The notes beneath the pieces were generated by a model, which was given only the letters and a program-made list of their open reading frames with translations, was not told where the DNA came from and searched no databases. The position numbers and the translations under genes are program-made. This document shows positions 1-11,803 of a DNA stretch of 64,000 bases, piece by piece. Position 1 is the stretch's first letter, and each line of letters starts with the position of its first letter. The stretch is from the NCBI GenBank assembly GCA_030374805.1, contig JARGSG010000189.1, positions 2,046,001 through 2,110,000 on the forward strand. Direction: 5' to 3'. This stretch comes from Gracilaria gracilis (lineage: Eukaryota; Rhodophyta; Florideophyceae; Gracilariales; Gracilariaceae).

Positions 1-375
1 GCCAGCCACACGTGTAGTGATCTATAAAACCCGTCCTAGTTTCCCGGCAACTTTCCTTGAATACCCCTTTCAAACACCTTTCACGCTCTACCCTCTTCCT
101 CATCGCATCTTCTACGGGGATATACTCGGCATATCCTACAACCAAAAGTTTTTCTCAAGATAAACATATCACTGTAGAAGGTGTGACACCCTCACGCTCG
201 GTAGCTAAGAATAGAAAATCCATTATATCCAATATAACTTCTATTTTTATGGCATGTCATGGATGTTTTATTCCTTTGCTGTCCTCAGTATAAACATTAT
301 CAATAGGAAGTAATATTGCATACATTATAGTGAAGAAATGAAATAGTTCGAGTTGCGTTCTATGTTCGTTTCAGA
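1..375. other. No gene recognised
   Basis: This AT-rich stretch holds only a 78-codon open frame (57-293) with no recognisable motif and no supporting neighbour. I see no promoter, RNA gene or transposon terminus that I can defend. Confidence 0.5.
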
Positions 376-408
376 ATGTCACAGTGGACTAGCACTCACG
401 GTGCACTG

Positions 409-760
409 GAACAGCGGAGCGTGGTGGTGTGGCGCTTCATCGGTGCACCGATGAATTGCCACGACACCCCGATGCGCTGTCCAGCCACTCGTTTAAGTAA
501 TATGAAGAACTATTTTTTTAAACAGCGGACAGGGGTGGCGTGGCGCTTCATCGGTGCACCAATGAAGCGCCATGATACCCCGGTCCGCTATGCAGCCACT
601 CCCTAAAATAAACTCTTTTTTTCTCTGGGACCGCGCTCCGCGCTGTCGTTGCGTTTCATTGGTGCACCGATGAAGCGACACAAAAGCCCGGTCCACTGTC
701 TAATCCCTCGCTAAAAGAAGTTTGAAATAACTTATTTCCGCATGGACAGTGGACCCAGTG
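409..760. repeat. Array of short foldback (palindromic) elements
   Basis: Three diverged copies (about 409-482, 521-593 and 639-703) of a roughly 75-bp near-perfect palindrome lie about 110 bp apart, and a partial copy lies near 741-765. Each copy is centred on CGGTGCACCG and has arms reading GTGGCGCTTCAT, then outward GTGTCGTG and GACCGGGGTG. Better-preserved copies occur at 20846-20900, 21048-21120 and 21878-21977, and half copies near 15190 and 22123. Each element is essentially only the two inverted arms, so this is a small non-autonomous foldback or MITE-like family. There is no coding capacity. What mobilises it is unknown. Confidence 0.75.
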
Positions 761-773
761 GGCCAGAAGCACC

Positions 774-1489
774 TTACTCTTCGCCCCCGCCATCCCTTCG
801 CCCCCGCCGCCGCGCCGCCGCGTCCCCCATCCGTGGTGTACTAGCTGCCGACTTCGTCTTTACAGCGCTCGCCGCCGTGCTCACTGGAGTCGTTCGACGC
901 AGTGCTTTGCAGGCCCAGTGAGCCCAAGCGTTGCCCCCGCTGTTCGTCAGCGCCACTGCACTCGCAGCGGCGTGTCTACGTGCCATCGTTACTCCATTCG
1001 ATGGCCTTATTGCCACCGCAGGGCTGCGCCGGGTGTTGCATCGGTCGTCTAGAGCGTTTGGCGGCATGCAGATGTTATCGATGTTCTCGCACGCGCCATC
1101 ATCGCCGCCGCCGGAGCGCATGGACACCGACTAGGCTGCATGATACTAGCACCCGCTCTACGTGCCCAACTCACAGCTTTTTGGCAGACGGAGGGCGCCA
1201 TCGCCGCCACGCGCCGTGCATGATGGAGCCAAATATACATACCACACGCCCGCAATGTCGAAGGACGCGCGTTCGCTACCACCACCACATATTTATGTGT
1301 ATCATCTTCCGAAGCACGCCGCCACATGCCCCGCCGCAAAAGCCGTATAGGGTGCCTCTTTATATTATAATTTGGGAGTGTATTTCGATGGCGGGAAGAA
1401 CGGTGCTCTTGTGTCTGAAGATAGAGGAGTGGACGGCTTTGAAGAGGCAATGAGACTTGGAGGAACAAATTATGGTTAAAAGGCCTCTG
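774..1489. other. GC-rich region without a supported gene
   Basis: This segment is rich in CCG and CGC runs and gives several overlapping open frames on both strands (for example 902-1453 plus and 1049-1468 minus). None contains a recognisable domain. All are Arg/Cys/His-rich, as expected from GC-rich non-coding DNA. It borders the truncated 3' side of the inverted Plavaka-like copy that begins at about 1490. Confidence 0.4.
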
Positions 1490-3173
1490 ACTTGAGTTTT
1501 CGATAGCTGCATAATTGATGAGCTTGGAAATGCAGAAGTGGAAGTTATGGAGTGGTTTAAAGGTGAAGATCTTGTAAGGGTAGGGGGAGGTCTGGTGTTG
1601 GGGAGATGGTAGGACTCAAAGATGGAGGAGTTTTTTGCGAGAGAAAGGGATTGGAGAGCGTCAAGGGCCTGTTCCTTAGTGTTGCGGACGATTCTGAACT
1701 TCCTTGCAAGCTGAAAGGAGGCATTTCTCGGAATATAGAAGAAGGGCTGAGTGTGCTTTACGCGAGGCTAGGGTCTGGATTTGGGATCGAAGGGCAGAGG
1801 TTGCGATGTGTAGATGGAGGTTGGAACGGAGGCGGTACATCTGTGGCATGGATGCTTGGGAATTGTGCCGCCGGAGATGCCAAGAATGTCCTTTGCTGCA
1901 AGGATGTCGGCACAGTAGCCGGAGATAATTTGGTGACATTGTGGGAGAAAGCTATGATCGTCGCGAAGGGGGAAGCCGCGGAGGCCGGAGGTTAGAAAAT
2001 GGTCCAGGAGGTTAGAGATGGTATGCTGGATGAGTTTCATTTTGTTAGAGCGGGAGATGCCGGACGAGGTTTGAGGGATGCTATCGGGGTGTTGAGAAGG
2101 GGTGGTCGGATTGAAAAAGGTACGCAAGTAGCCGAGCAGGTTCAGGTTGTCGGTGATGTATTTGCGGCGGGAGGAATCGGAGAAGTTGCTGAGGGCGTTT
2201 TGAAAGGGATGATAGGTGACGGAAGAAGATTTTAGGGGAGTGGAGAGCTTGTAAAAGTACACTTGGACAAAGCGAATGAAGGATTCGAAACCGGAAGTGT
2301 TGGGGGAGTGCTAGATGCAGGGGTCATCAAAGGACTGCATAATTTAGTGCTTGAAGGCGGGGGTTGCTTTTTTTGATGGAGGGAGTCATGGGGTGAGCGA
2401 AAGTGGGAGACCAGGAGGATTTTGGCTGCAAGACGGTGGAAGAAGGTGTTGTGGAGATGAGCGAGTTTGAGTTGTTGCTTAAGGACTTGGGTTGCAACCT
2501 TTCTAAAGATTATGGAGCGAAAAGGTGCTGGATGTCACGTAGTGTGGTGGGAATAGAACCAATGGCGCTAATTCGGTGTTGGAAGAGGCCTATTGGAAAT
2601 TGAAGGCACTGGGTAGCCGAGAAGATGGCGTCGTGAGAAGCAAATTTTGAGAAGGTGGGGTCGTGGAGGACAGATATGAGGTTTTCGGCCTTGTGGTGGC
2701 CACGATAGGAAACGATGGAAGAGATTTAGAGAACCATGCGTTCAAGGTGGTGGTTGTTAAGCAGAGGGGAAAAGGGGGGCGGTAGAAGAGGTGGGCAGGG
2801 AGAGGGAGAGCAGACGGGAATGCTGGAGATGTAGTAGGCTTTCTGGGTATGTAGAGGAAGGGAGAGCTGTTGCTGGTGATGATAGTCATCGTCAGCGACG
2901 AGGATGTTGCTGGAAGGAAGATTAGAGGGAGAAGATGAAAGTGGTGGTTGTAGTTTGGGGTTGGCCTTTTGACGCTTTGCGCGTCGCGAAAGCTGGAGAG
3001 GATACCGGCCGGGGAGGGGGAACGCTTCTCGGCGGTGAGACGGTAGAGCCACCTTCTTTCGCGCCTTTGAATTGCAGAAATGATGCGATAGACAAGGAGT
3101 TGTCTTCAAAGCAGCAATTAGGCATGGCGAGGAGTGTTTTGGGCTGTGGGGGGAGAGTAGAGGTACGTAGCAT
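1490..3173 (-). pseudogene. Plavaka-like transposase, N-terminal half, decayed
   Basis: The remains are in several frames. The stretch 2262-1768 encodes the region LNLLGYLR, then GYCADI..AKDILGIS and KHPCHRC, which matches the catalytic-core block of the intact transposase at 27980-30956 (LGYLP, YCADIPEAKDIL, HPCHRF). The piece near 3125 still reads MPNCCFE, but the following finger residues are lost. As in the other copies, the finger segment lies one base out of frame with the body, which continues in the frame of 3226-2726. There are several frameshifts and no 3' half, so no active protein can be made from it. Confidence 0.7.
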
Positions 3174-3655
3174 GGAGAGTAATATAGCGAACGATCGGTG
3201 GAACGGGATGGTGGAGAAGGTTGCACGTGGTGCGAAGGTGTATCATTAGTGACAGAGTAAATGGCTGATATGAGGTGTGTTCAATAGATGTGGTAAATGC
3301 CTATAGAAAGTCCCACCTTCATGGGTTATTATTCTTCTAATCGTAATCCATAAGCAGTTATCTATGTATTTCTATCCTCATTTGCCGCCCTAGTTCTAAA
3401 TAGGTACCACTTACCCACTTACAATGCGTTCGGAAACTAGCTTGAACGGAAGCAACATGCTAGTTTGTCTGCCATCCAAACTAGTAATGATGGAAATAAT
3501 GGTCAATAATTCTTTCCACACAAACTAGCGCAAGTAGAAATATGGATATATTCTCGGAAATTAAGCTCTTTCAAACTTGGATAAATTCAACGGTTTTCGA
3601 TCATTTCAATTCGGTCATTTTTCACACGAAAACCAGCATTCCGATAACACCGACG
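1490..3655 (-). mobile_element. Plavaka-like DNA transposon, copy 3 (truncated, inverted)
   Basis: Read on the minus strand, this is a diverged copy of the 5' half of the element at 27437-32448. It starts at 3655 with the same terminal sequence (CGTCGGTG, then TCGGAATGC) and keeps the subterminal CTAGTTT motifs (about 3420-3540) and the leader. It runs through the zinc-finger and N-terminal transposase region and stops at about 1490, inside the motif that reads LHNFHLGISKLI in copy 2. The 3' half is missing. Its 5' end lies directly against a fragment of the ParB-like gene, so it probably inserted into a copy of that gene. Its divergence from the two plus-strand copies suggests an older insertion or a second subfamily. 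Confidence 0.75.
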
Positions 3656-3786
3656 AAATCCACGCATCTTTCTTTCTTCCACCCCTTCTTCCTCGTCCTG
3701 AACGAACCTATCGTCCTCGCTGCCACCACTTTCATCCTCGCTCGACGACACGAAATTGTTTTTCTGTTCTTTCAAGAACTCCTTGG
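3656..3786 (-). pseudogene. Fragment of the ParB/dioxygenase gene (linker region)
   Basis: On the minus strand this short piece encodes FLKEQ, then VSSSEDESGG and a Glu-rich stretch ending in RGF. It matches residues encoded at about 24712-24835 of the long ParB-like gene further along the window. One end abuts the Plavaka-like terminus at 3655. The other abuts a methyltransferase-gene fragment at about 3789. It is a relic, but it shows that the ParB/dioxygenase gene exists in more than one copy and is itself scattered by rearrangement. Confidence 0.7.
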
Positions 3787-3788
3787 GG

Positions 3789-4961
3789 GATGAAGACCGG
3801 CCAAGGAAGGTGAGAAACAGCGAGTTTGTTGATTTTCTTATCAAGAATCGCAACGTCCTACCGCTGCCAAAGAGTTACTTCTATATTCTTGTGGGTCCAG
3901 GACATGCAAAGTTTACTGACAACGAACTACGGGTCTTATATCTGAAGGGGTCTTATCGTCAGCTATAACTCTCAAAGAGATTATTGCACATCTTGAACGG
4001 TGATAGGGAGTGGCGTGTAAGGGACTTCTGGAATGCTTATACCAATGTGAACTTTAAAGAAATACCGAAGAATGTGACTTCGACCGAATTTTTCAAGTCG
4101 ATGACTATACCTTCTAAGCGAGAGGGGCGGGTGGTCTCCCTGTTCGCCACAACCGTTGCCACACATTTCCAAATGATTCTCTTTCACTCGCTCATTCTGA
4201 AAGTTTCCATGGTAAAAAGAGTTGTAGGCCACAAGAGGAAAAGAGGAGACAAAGGATATCCCATACCTTTTGTGAATGTCCAAATATCAAACAAACTCCA
4301 AGCTCAGCGTGTTGGCTTTGGTGTGCAGCTCATAAAAAAGGTATGAGATCGTTTCTCTCAATTACTGGGATTCCCTACCGGGAAGTTCATGGTTCTTCCA
4401 TTTGTCCAAGTCATGTTCGACGAAATGCAGCTTCAAGCGACTGAAAGGCGGTCGGAAGGGTTCTTCCACCGGGATAACGACCACATTTTGCCACCGAGCA
4501 AAGGCGAAACTGTTATTGAAACAGAAGTCATCCCGTGGGCATAGAATGTACCGCAAGACATCGTTGCTGCCCTCCGAATGCTTGCGAGGGAGTTCATTTC
4601 GGACCTCAATAAGGTTATCGTGAATGAGTAGTTCTACTCAATTTCCGAACCAGGACGATGGGCAGTTCTGAAGACGTTTACCAGAGGCCCATTACGGGCT
4701 TTTTCTCAGATATTCGAAAATTTCTCGAATTGGCTTGTGTTCTCCGTCATGGAGGCCAAAAGCCCGTTAAAACTGGAAGAATCAGGGAACGTCCCTGGTA
4801 TGGCAGTAACACCGATATCCAAACCAGAACCTGCCATAAAAATTGAGGATGATATGGAGGAAGTGGAGGAAATTGGGAAACCAATGGAGCCGAAGGAGGG
4901 GAGAGGCGCATCAGGAGATGGTAATACGAGCATAGTGGCCGACATTGGGAAAAGAAGTACT
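3789..4961 (+). pseudogene. Truncated copy of the DNA methyltransferase gene (N-terminal half)
   Basis: The translation matches the N-terminal half of the methyltransferase gene at 12453-14840. It runs from the DEDR.RKV block through YFYILVGPGH, DFWNAYT, KGETVIETEV and the acidic EEVEEIGKP linker to VADIGK. It carries in-frame stops at 3967-3969, 4344-4346, 4542-4544 and 4629-4631. The catalytic C-terminal half is absent: at about 4959-4961 the homology ends inside the sequence that begins the leader of the next Plavaka-like copy, with ACT shared by both. This N-terminal part has no domain I can name. Confidence 0.8.
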
Positions 4962-7900
4962 ATACGGCGGCGAATAGGTATATATATACATAGGTAGCTA
5001 CTTATGGAATACGATTACAAGAATACAAACCCTTCGAATAGGAGCTCTCTATAGATATACAGCACATCTATTCAACAACTCTCATATCAGATATCGGCCG
5101 TTTATTCTCTCACTTTAGAAACCCCTTTGCATCACGTGCCACCTCCCCCATCACTCCGTCCCGCCCTCCGTGCGCCATATTACGCTCCCCACCACTACGT
5201 ACCCCTTTCTCCCCCAACACCCCCACAATGTTCCCCGCCATTCCAAATTGCTGCTTTGAAGGCTGCTCCTTCTTCAATCGCACCATCCCCACCATTCAAA
5301 GGCACCAAAGAAGATGCCTAAACCGTCTCACCGCCAACAAGCGTTTCCTCTCCCCCGGCGGCAATGTCCGTCACTTCCCCCCACGCACAAAGCGTCACAA
5401 GTCCACCCCCCCTACTCCCACCACCACCCCCACCTCCTCTCTCCAATCGCCCTTCCGATAATCTTCCCATCGCCGACGACGACTCCTACCACCAGCAGCA
5501 GCTCTCCCTCTCCGTCCACATCCAAGACGCATACCATATCGTAGGCACCCCCATCTGCACCTTCTCCCCCTCCGCGCCTCCTCCACCGCCCCCCTCCTTC
5601 CCTCTCCTCAACAACCCCCACCTCGAACGAATGATCCTCTACATCTCTTCCATAGCGTCCACCCTCGGCCCCTGCAAGGCAGACGAACTCATCTCTCTGC
5701 TCCACAACCCCTCCTTCTCCAAGTCAGCCTTCCACAACGCCGTCTCCTCCGCCTCCCAGTGTCTCAAACTTCAAACAAACCTCTTCCAACACCGAGTCAC
5801 CAACATCGGTTTCACCCCCACCACCCTCCACGAACCACAGCACCTCTTCACAGCCACCATCTTCCGAAAGGATGCTATCCAAGTCCTTAAAGGACAACTC
5901 GCACTCGCAAACTCCGACAACACCTTCTTCCACCACGTCCCCCATACAACCTCCTCCGGCTCTCCCGATTTCTCCCACCCCATGGCTTCTTCCGTCGGGA
6001 AAGAAGCTGTCCCAGCCCTCAAGCACGCAATCGTGTAGTCCTCCAATAACGCCTGCATCTGTCACACCCCTGAGAACACCGGTATCGACTCCTTCATAGG
6101 CTTCGTCCAAGTATACTCCGACAAGTCGTCCACCTCCCGCAAATCCTCTTCCATCAACTTCTACCCCCTTCACATCACTCTCCTCAACTTCTCCGACTCG
6201 TTCCGTCGCAAATGTATCACCGACAAGCTCACCCTTCTCGGATACCTTCCAACCTCTCTCAATCTCGCCACTCTCTCTGAAGACCCCAATACCATCCCCC
6301 AAACCTCATCCAGCATCTCCCGCTCTACCAAAATGCAACTCATCCAGCGTGCCATCTCCAAACTCCTCGACCCTCTTCTCTCCTCCGGCCTTACCGGCCT
6401 CCTCTTCCGTGACGCTAATGGCGTACTCCGCCATTGTCACCCAATCATCGCCAGCTACTGCGCAGACATCCCAGAAGCAAAGGACATTCTCGCCATCTCT
6501 CACGGCACCCGCCCCAAGCATCAATGCCACCGATTTACCGTCCCACGCTCCGACCTCCACCTATACATTCCATTCCCCCATCTTCGATCCGAGACCCAGA
6601 CTTTCACTGCCCGCAAATCACACTGTACCCTCCTCCAAGTTGCTGAAAAGGCTCTCCTTGCTAGAGAGCCCAGAATCGCCCGAAACACTAAGGAAAAGGC
6701 CATTGAAGCACTCCACTCCCTTTCCCTCGCAAAGTACTCCTCCCTCTTCGAATCTTACCCTCTCCTCGACATCACCCTTCTTCTCTCCCCTTACCACATC
6801 TTCCCCTTACCACATCTTCCCCTTACCACATCTTCCCCTCCAAACCACTCCATAACTTCCACCTCGGCATCTCCAAGCTCATCAAGCTCGCAGCCAACGA
6901 GAGACTCAAGTCAGAATCACTCTTCACTACCCCCCGTTCCTCCGAGTCCCGTCGTTCCTTCAACTCCGTCCGCTCCTCCATCCTGAAAAACGCGAACACC
7001 ATCCTCGCCGCCATCGAAAAGCACTTCCCAGCCACAGGACATCACATCGACTTTTCCTCCTCTGACAACGGTCAGGCCCTTAACGGTATCTTCACCTCCG
7101 ACGGCCTTTGTGGAATGCTCGAAGCAAAAGACTACCGCTCACTGGACATAGTCTTCCCCTTCATCGGCGCTTTCTTCGACCGCTGCTGTGACGAGGTCCA
7201 TGTAGCTCCCGTCACTTCCGTTTTCACCAAGTAATCCGATCTTCTCCTCTTCTCCATGAGATACAACACCTCCGCAGAATGGACAGCCTCCCGTCTCACC
7301 GACCTCCAATTCCAAATCCGCTCCTTCAAGCGCACAGCCGTACTCGTCCTCGGCCCCCACCACACCTCCAGCCTTTGCAGCCTCAAGTTCCATCTCCTCG
7401 ACCACATCGTCGAGGAAATTCGCCGCTTCGGAGGCCTCCACTTCAACGATGCCGGCATATTCGAACACTCCCACTCCCCCTTCAAGTCACACTACTCCAA
7501 AACCTCAAAGCGCAGGTCTACCGCACATGAAGAAACCGTTCGCGCCATCCATCACTCCAACGCCACCAAAGATTGGAACCCCCTTTCCACCAACACCTCC
7601 ATCACTTCCTCCACTCCTGCCCTCGCCTCTCCCATCCAATCCCGCCAACCCGGTTTGGTCCGTGATAGAAAACTCATCTCATTCGCTGATCTCATCACCG
7701 CCCACAAATTCCTCCACTCTAATCCTCATTTCAATCCCAAATCTCTACAAGACCTCTTCCCCACCGATACTCTCTCCATCCTCCAACAGATTGGAAAACA
7801 CGCCCTCCCTTCATTCATCACCCTTTCTCTCGAAGTCCTAGAACTCTCAGACAACTTTCCCACTCTCCATCCCACCCGAATCACCGTAGTCAACTCCGCT

Positions 7901-8500
7901 TACGTCGCCGGCGGTTATGTCCCATCACTCGACCACTACATTGAAGAGCGGAACAAGCTCGCGCTCCAGGATACTCCAGTCTCTCTCATCCAACGAATAT
8001 TTGCCGCCCCGTCCTTCGGTCCTTCTAAATCCCCAAAGTTCTCTCACGTCCTCGTCGCAGGCACCAGCTCCTCCAACTCCACCCCCATCGTCTGGGTCTG
8101 CAAACTTATCTCTCTCCTTCGCTTCACCCTTCCTTCTTCCACTCCATCTTCCAAGGAGTTCGCCTTCATACAGTTCATGGAGCTCATCCCACCAAGCGAC
8201 GAAGTGGATGTTACCCTCAACTGCGTATGCCTCCGATGGGCAACAGACGACGAACATAACCACACCGCCTATCCAGTTCCCATCTCCACCCACTCTACAT
8301 CCGACAATGTTTCTCCATGGTTTGGATTCATCCCTTTCTCTTCTATCCTTGGCTTCGTTCATGTTCTCCGCCAGAACTACCCCGCACCCCCCTTCAATTA
8401 CGGCCTCCATTGGCGTTTCCATAGATTCTACCTCAACAGATTCTACCGAGACCGCACCTCCAGGCCCTACCTCCCACCTACCGCATAGCACTCATTCCAT
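4959..8500 (+). mobile_element. Plavaka-like DNA transposon, copy 1 (5' end missing)
   Basis: This copy is almost identical to the one starting near 27706 over about 3.3 kb. It starts at ACTATACGGCGGCG and lacks the terminal repeat and the 270-bp subterminal block present in copies 2 and 3. It keeps the 3' coding end that copy 2 has lost: the two diverge after the CCTCCGATGG shared at about 8240 and 30946. Together the copies define the transposase from start to stop. No 3' terminal repeat could be found beyond 8500, where a minus-strand frame begins. Confidence 0.75.
5228..8488 (+). pseudogene. Plavaka-like transposase, copy 1, three lesions
   Basis: Cut-and-paste transposase of the Plavaka group (KDZ/CACTA-related). 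The N-terminus has a C2HC-type zinc finger (CCFEGC, then HQRRC), encoded one base out of frame with the body. The body keeps a YSDKSST block resembling the first catalytic Asp region, YPLHITLLNF, LGYLPT, YCADIPEAKDIL, LHNFHLGISKL and KFHLLDHIVE. The C-terminus (FIPFSSILGFVHV) is present only here. Lesions are a TAG at 6036-6038 (CAG in copy 2), two extra 16-bp units near 6795-6830 that shift the frame by two, and a TAA at 7232-7234. The finger's own ATG is ATT here, with another ATG at 5228. It decayed recently. Confidence 0.85.
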
Positions 8501-8629
8501 ATGATTTTCATAAACCAATCACTACCACCCTCTTCCACAGGAAAGATTGGAGATAGGTATGGGATGAAGAATATATACCACCTCTTCTTCATCCCACAGC
8601 TATCTCCACTCCTCCCACTCTTATTCACC

Positions 8630-11332
8630 CTACCCTCTCCCCTCTCCTCCTTCTGCCCCATCCGTACCCTCTCCCCGGTGCCCAACCAAACGACTGAAAC
8701 TGGGCTCTTCTGGTCGGCACGCTGCTATGTAGCAATCAAGAACCACTCCAAGTCCCTGCGTAAAATTCGCCATAAAGTATTCCTCCCTCACCGCTAGATA
8801 TACCTTCTCCCTCGATGGAATCCACAGCCCAACCGTCGCAGTTCTCTCTGAATTTCCGGACACACACCTCGGATCCCCCTCTAAAAACCCATCGTTCTCA
8901 AACTCTTCGCCATGCTCGTCCCCCACCAATTCCCATGCCACCTTCAATATACCCTCCACTGCCCTCGGCAGATACCTCCCATACAATGTAGAAAACAAGA
9001 GCTGCCTTGGTTCTCCACGTCCCACACCCTCGTTCATAGTTTTCAAAACACACCCAATCAACGCATCAAGTCTGGCGAGGTGCATCACCGTCCCATCCAC
9101 GTAATGCTTTTCCCCATTACATTTGGTCTCCACTGCGTATCCCATGTACTCCTCCAACACTGCCACCGCTATTCTATTCTTGAAATATTTGTCTTCATCA
9201 TCACAGCCCCACCGTGGAGCATGCACACTTGACCCAGAGTACGCAAGATCTTCGAAACGGCTCATTCTCCACGCACACAACTTGTTCATCCCATCTCCTT
9301 CACTTCCCATAAGCTTTTCGCGAGCCTCGTCCATCTCCTTCTTCAACTCCTCACCAAGTTCCGTCCCCTCGCTAGGCTTCGCCCGCTTCGCAATCAAATC
9401 ATATCCCAGTAAAGAGAATAATCTGTCCCGAGCAGCCCGCTTTCGCACCCCAATCACATCGCTTATCGTCTGCTTCATCCGCTGCTTCAGACACTTGTCT
9501 GCGCTTACATTCTCCACGCACTCTTCTTTCCTCCCCGCTTCCCTTATCGTCTCCCACGTCTCCCCCATTATTTCTGTCTCGACCACACACTTAAACAACA
9601 CATCACTTCCACCCTCTGTCGATGGTGTGTACGCCCTCATCTCATATGCAACCCGAATTGGGCACCTAGGCACCATCTCCTTCTCCCCAACTACAAACAT
9701 GCTCCCCTTTCTACTTTCTCCCACCGTCTAGCTCCTGTTCTTCCACCTTCTACCAACTTTTTACGTGTCGAAACAAAGTTCAGACGCCTCCAACTTCGCA
9801 TAATGAAGAATCCTATCATATACAGCGCTTGCGAATCCATAAAAACATTCTTCCACTCCAATATCATACTTTCGACGCCCTCTCACCTTCTTTCCTCCAC
9901 CACCTCGCTTTCTCCCCTTCACTGCCTCCCGAAGACTTTCGATCAACACATTTTGCCGTTTATTTTCCTCCCTCAGCCCTCCCAGCTCTTCCTGCGTCAG
10001 CTTCAAACTCACCATCAAAGTACAGTGATCTTCCTTCATATTTCCCAACTGTCTTTTCAGTGACTTCACCCTGTGAACGAGTGCAGACCGTGGCAATACG
10101 CTTAAATTCTCCTCATTCCCTTCCCGTTCCCTTGTAGATCCCCATTCATCTCCTCGATTTCTACCTCCGCTTTCTCTACGACCGCCGTCACTTTCGTTTC
10201 CCACATCCTTCGGAAGTAAAACGGTGTTGCGCCTTACACGCATCTCTTGGGGGTGTTAGTGGCGCCGTCTCCACGACATTCACTTTCCGACGCCCTTCTG
10301 TTTGTATGTCGTCCTCCCCTTCGAAATCCCTCTCAACCACTGCCGCTGTCCCTCCGACAATTTTCTTGGTGGATCCACCACTTCTACGTCGTAGCACTCT
10401 CCCGTCCACATGTTCTCGTCGCTTATCTCCCCCGTTTCCACAACTTCCACACCCACAAATCCATGAACCGCACTCCCTATTCTCCTCTCACTACCCTCCC
10501 CTGTTTCACGTTCTGCCATTGGCCGCACACGCTCCACTCCTTCTTTTTCCCGGTTCGCATTCTCTTGCTCGAAACCAATACTTTTCTTCTCTGGCACTCT
10601 ATTTGGCGTCACAACAACCAAACTCTCCACTCCTCGCGTCCTCGCCGGGTGACCACACCTCACTCTCTTCCTTTCCCCTTTCACCTCTTCGGGTACCCCA
10701 GCCTTAGGCACTTTATCATCGTTAGTTCCCTTTCTCCCTCGAAGACCCCCACTACCTAATATGGTACTACTCCTTGCTATCAGTCTTCCCTCGACACTCG
10801 TTCGAAGCTCTTTGCCCTTCACTATCATATCCCCGCTATCGCTCTCCTCTAAAACTTGCGCAGTCTCTGCGCCTCTTCTACGACCATCTCTCTCCCGACA
10901 ACCGCACAGAATCTTTTTCGGCATACCTCGCTGCTCTCCCATGCTTTTCTTGGGAATAACTTCTTGATCTCGTGCGTTCGCAATAGGTTTCGTCACCACA
11001 ATGCTTACCGTTCGCTTCGTTCGCCCCGTTTGCTCCGATGTTCCGCCCCCGACGCTCCTCGCCGCACCGTCTCTCCTCGCCGCACCGTCGCTCCTCGCCG
11101 CACCCTTCCTCCTCTTCCCACGTAAACCACTCCGAAGCGCACGCGTACTACGAGCGGTGCGAACGTCGCCACTTACCGGTTCGCCACGCCTTCGGCTCTT
11201 TGACGTGCGACCGCTAACCTCCTCCGCATTCACACCCCTCGTCTTACGTTTTGCCGTATACAATCTGAACGGTTCCTCGCGGTTGACGCTGGGCTCACGA
11301 AGTCTTAGCCTCTGACCATGATCGAAGGTCAA
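8630..11332 (-). pseudogene. Unknown element-associated gene, one frame with stops
   Basis: A 901-codon minus-strand frame converges on copy 1 of the Plavaka-like element. It is interrupted only by a few stops near 10282, 10262, 9760 and 9726. The N-terminal third is basic, with tandem GAARSDGAARRDG-like repeats. The middle (about 10030-9900) is a predicted coiled coil followed by a Lys/Arg/Gly tract. The C-terminal 350 residues are mixed globular sequence with blocks such as GTVMHLARLDALIGCVL and FSTLYGRYLPRAVEGIL. I recognise no family. It is either an accessory gene of a mobile element or a neighbouring decayed gene. Its position between transposon-type genes favours the former. Confidence 0.45.
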
Positions 11333-11803
11333 TGGAATCGGAACTGCTCTGCTCTCGACGTGTTTGGCACTCGCCAGAATCGAACGTCACCGATCGAATG
11401 CACACCTCTAATCGAGTGGAGTATGGTGGAAATAACCGAGTGCGGTTTTTTATTTCCCGATTCCGAAACGATAAAATTGCACCGAAATCTCCATTTCTGA
11501 ATAGTTCTCATAATGTTAAAAAACGTACAACGTATCGCATCATATTCGATGCCCTTCACTACCTTTTATGTATCTACGTACTTTTATCTTGCACTTCAGC
11601 TGAAGTGTTTAGTTTCTAATTTGTGCTCAACGGCGAAGTTGGAATGCAATAAGTGCCACTTCACTATCGAGGTTTAGGGTGTTGTTTTACATGTAGCTAA
11701 TTTACTACACGTTCTAATCGATTACTATAATAGGATTTGCCGATGTACCCCAGCTATACTCTATTCCATAATCCGCGAACAACTCCTCTCCCATTTCCAG
11801 TTT
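11333..11803. other. Spacer with no gene
   Basis: This AT-rich spacer separates two decayed mobile-element genes. I see no open frame with recognisable content, no terminal inverted repeat and no RNA gene. Confidence 0.4.

Noticed and set aside
57-293. 78-codon frame with a hydrophobic N-terminus
   Set aside because: Short, with no motif and no supporting context; it begins just inside the window edge.
902-1453. 183-codon plus-strand frame and a 139-codon minus-strand frame over the same DNA
   Set aside because: GC-rich sequence opens frames on both strands; the composition is Cys/Arg/His-rich and no motif is recognisable.
5724-6302. 192-codon minus-strand Gly/Glu/Val-rich frame, with an equivalent at 28464-29042
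   Set aside because: It is the antisense shadow of the Plavaka-like transposase, and its composition follows the sense codons.
7925-8491. 188-codon minus-strand frame
   Set aside because: Antisense to the C-terminal transposase region; no motif.
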